Below, piece after piece: positions 48,730-48,810 of a DNA stretch of 48,810 nt. The notes below the pieces were generated by a model that saw only the letters and a program-made list of their open reading frames with translations, made no database searches and was not told the DNA's origin. The stretch is taken from contig JACABE010000002.1 in NCBI GenBank assembly GCA_013377005.1, positions 75,349 through 124,158 of the forward strand. Direction: 5' to 3'. The DNA is from Bacteroidota bacterium (GTDB lineage: Bacteria; Bacteroidota; Bacteroidia; Bacteroidales; JACABE01). The position numbers were made by a program, and so were the translations under genes. Each line of letters starts with the position of its first letter. The first letter of the stretch is position 1.

Positions 48730-48810
48730 AATGTTTGTTTTTTTTGATGAATATTAAGTTATTTGTTATGTTTATTTTAAATATTGATTACTTATAATAC
48801 AAAGATTTTG
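48730..48810. other. AT-rich end of window
   Basis: Upstream region of the 250-residue gene. No TAnnTTTG element or other feature is evident. Confidence 0.4.

Overview
The window looks like a chromosomal piece of a low-G+C Bacteroidota (Bacteroidetes) bacterium. Support comes from a Por-type (T9SS) C-terminal sorting tail, promoters of the TTG-N19-TAnnTTTG type, Bacteroidota-type lipoprotein signals, DUF4403/DUF4833/DUF5686-like proteins and the acpP-fabF-rnc gene order. T9SS cargo points away from typical gut Bacteroides, but the genus cannot be told from this sequence.

Layout. (1) 156-21962 (minus): one uninterrupted 7,268-residue gene for a giant secreted, surface-targeted repeat protein. 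It has three arrays with 22 copies of a ~97-residue repeat, Ig-like, PKD-like and FN3-like modules, two tandem beta-helix units and a T9SS tail. (2) 22.7-25.5 kb: an aspartate kinase and a DUF4403-type lipoprotein. (3) 25.5-26.6 kb: a small inverted-repeat element, tRNA-Ala(GGC) and a small lipoprotein. (4) 26.8-29.1 kb (minus): acpP-fabF-rnc, coupling fatty-acid synthesis and RNase III. (5) 29.2-31.8 kb: a zinc-ribbon protein, purN, a THUMP RNA methyltransferase and a thioesterase. (6) 31.9-35.5 kb: an exported ten-cysteine repeat protein, divergent from a two-component system whose sensor domain has six cysteines, then a lipoprotein. (7) 35.9-42.3 kb: a TetR regulator followed by six tightly packed genes (nucleotidyltransferase, ATP-grasp enzyme, CDP-alcohol phosphotransferase, flippase-like membrane protein, HAD phosphatase, myo-inositol-1-phosphate synthase). 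This reads as an inositol-phospholipid synthesis operon. (8) 42.3-45.5 kb: DUF4833-like and DUF5686/outer-membrane proteins. (9) 45.5-48.8 kb: a looser region with a gene remnant, a 21-bp-period repeat ORF, a winged-helix protein, a second TetR regulator and uncharacterised small genes.

The most interesting part is region 7. Inositol phosphate made from glucose 6-phosphate would be joined to a CDP-activated lipid (or be CDP-activated itself), dephosphorylated by the HAD enzyme and perhaps moved across the membrane by the flippase-like protein. An ATP-grasp gene embedded in the operon suggests an extra, to my knowledge undescribed, modification step. Three palindrome-like sites sharing a GTTTGT half-site lie before tetR and between tetR and the operon, so the regulator probably controls both itself and lipid synthesis. 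No rRNA, CRISPR, prophage or insertion sequence was recognised.
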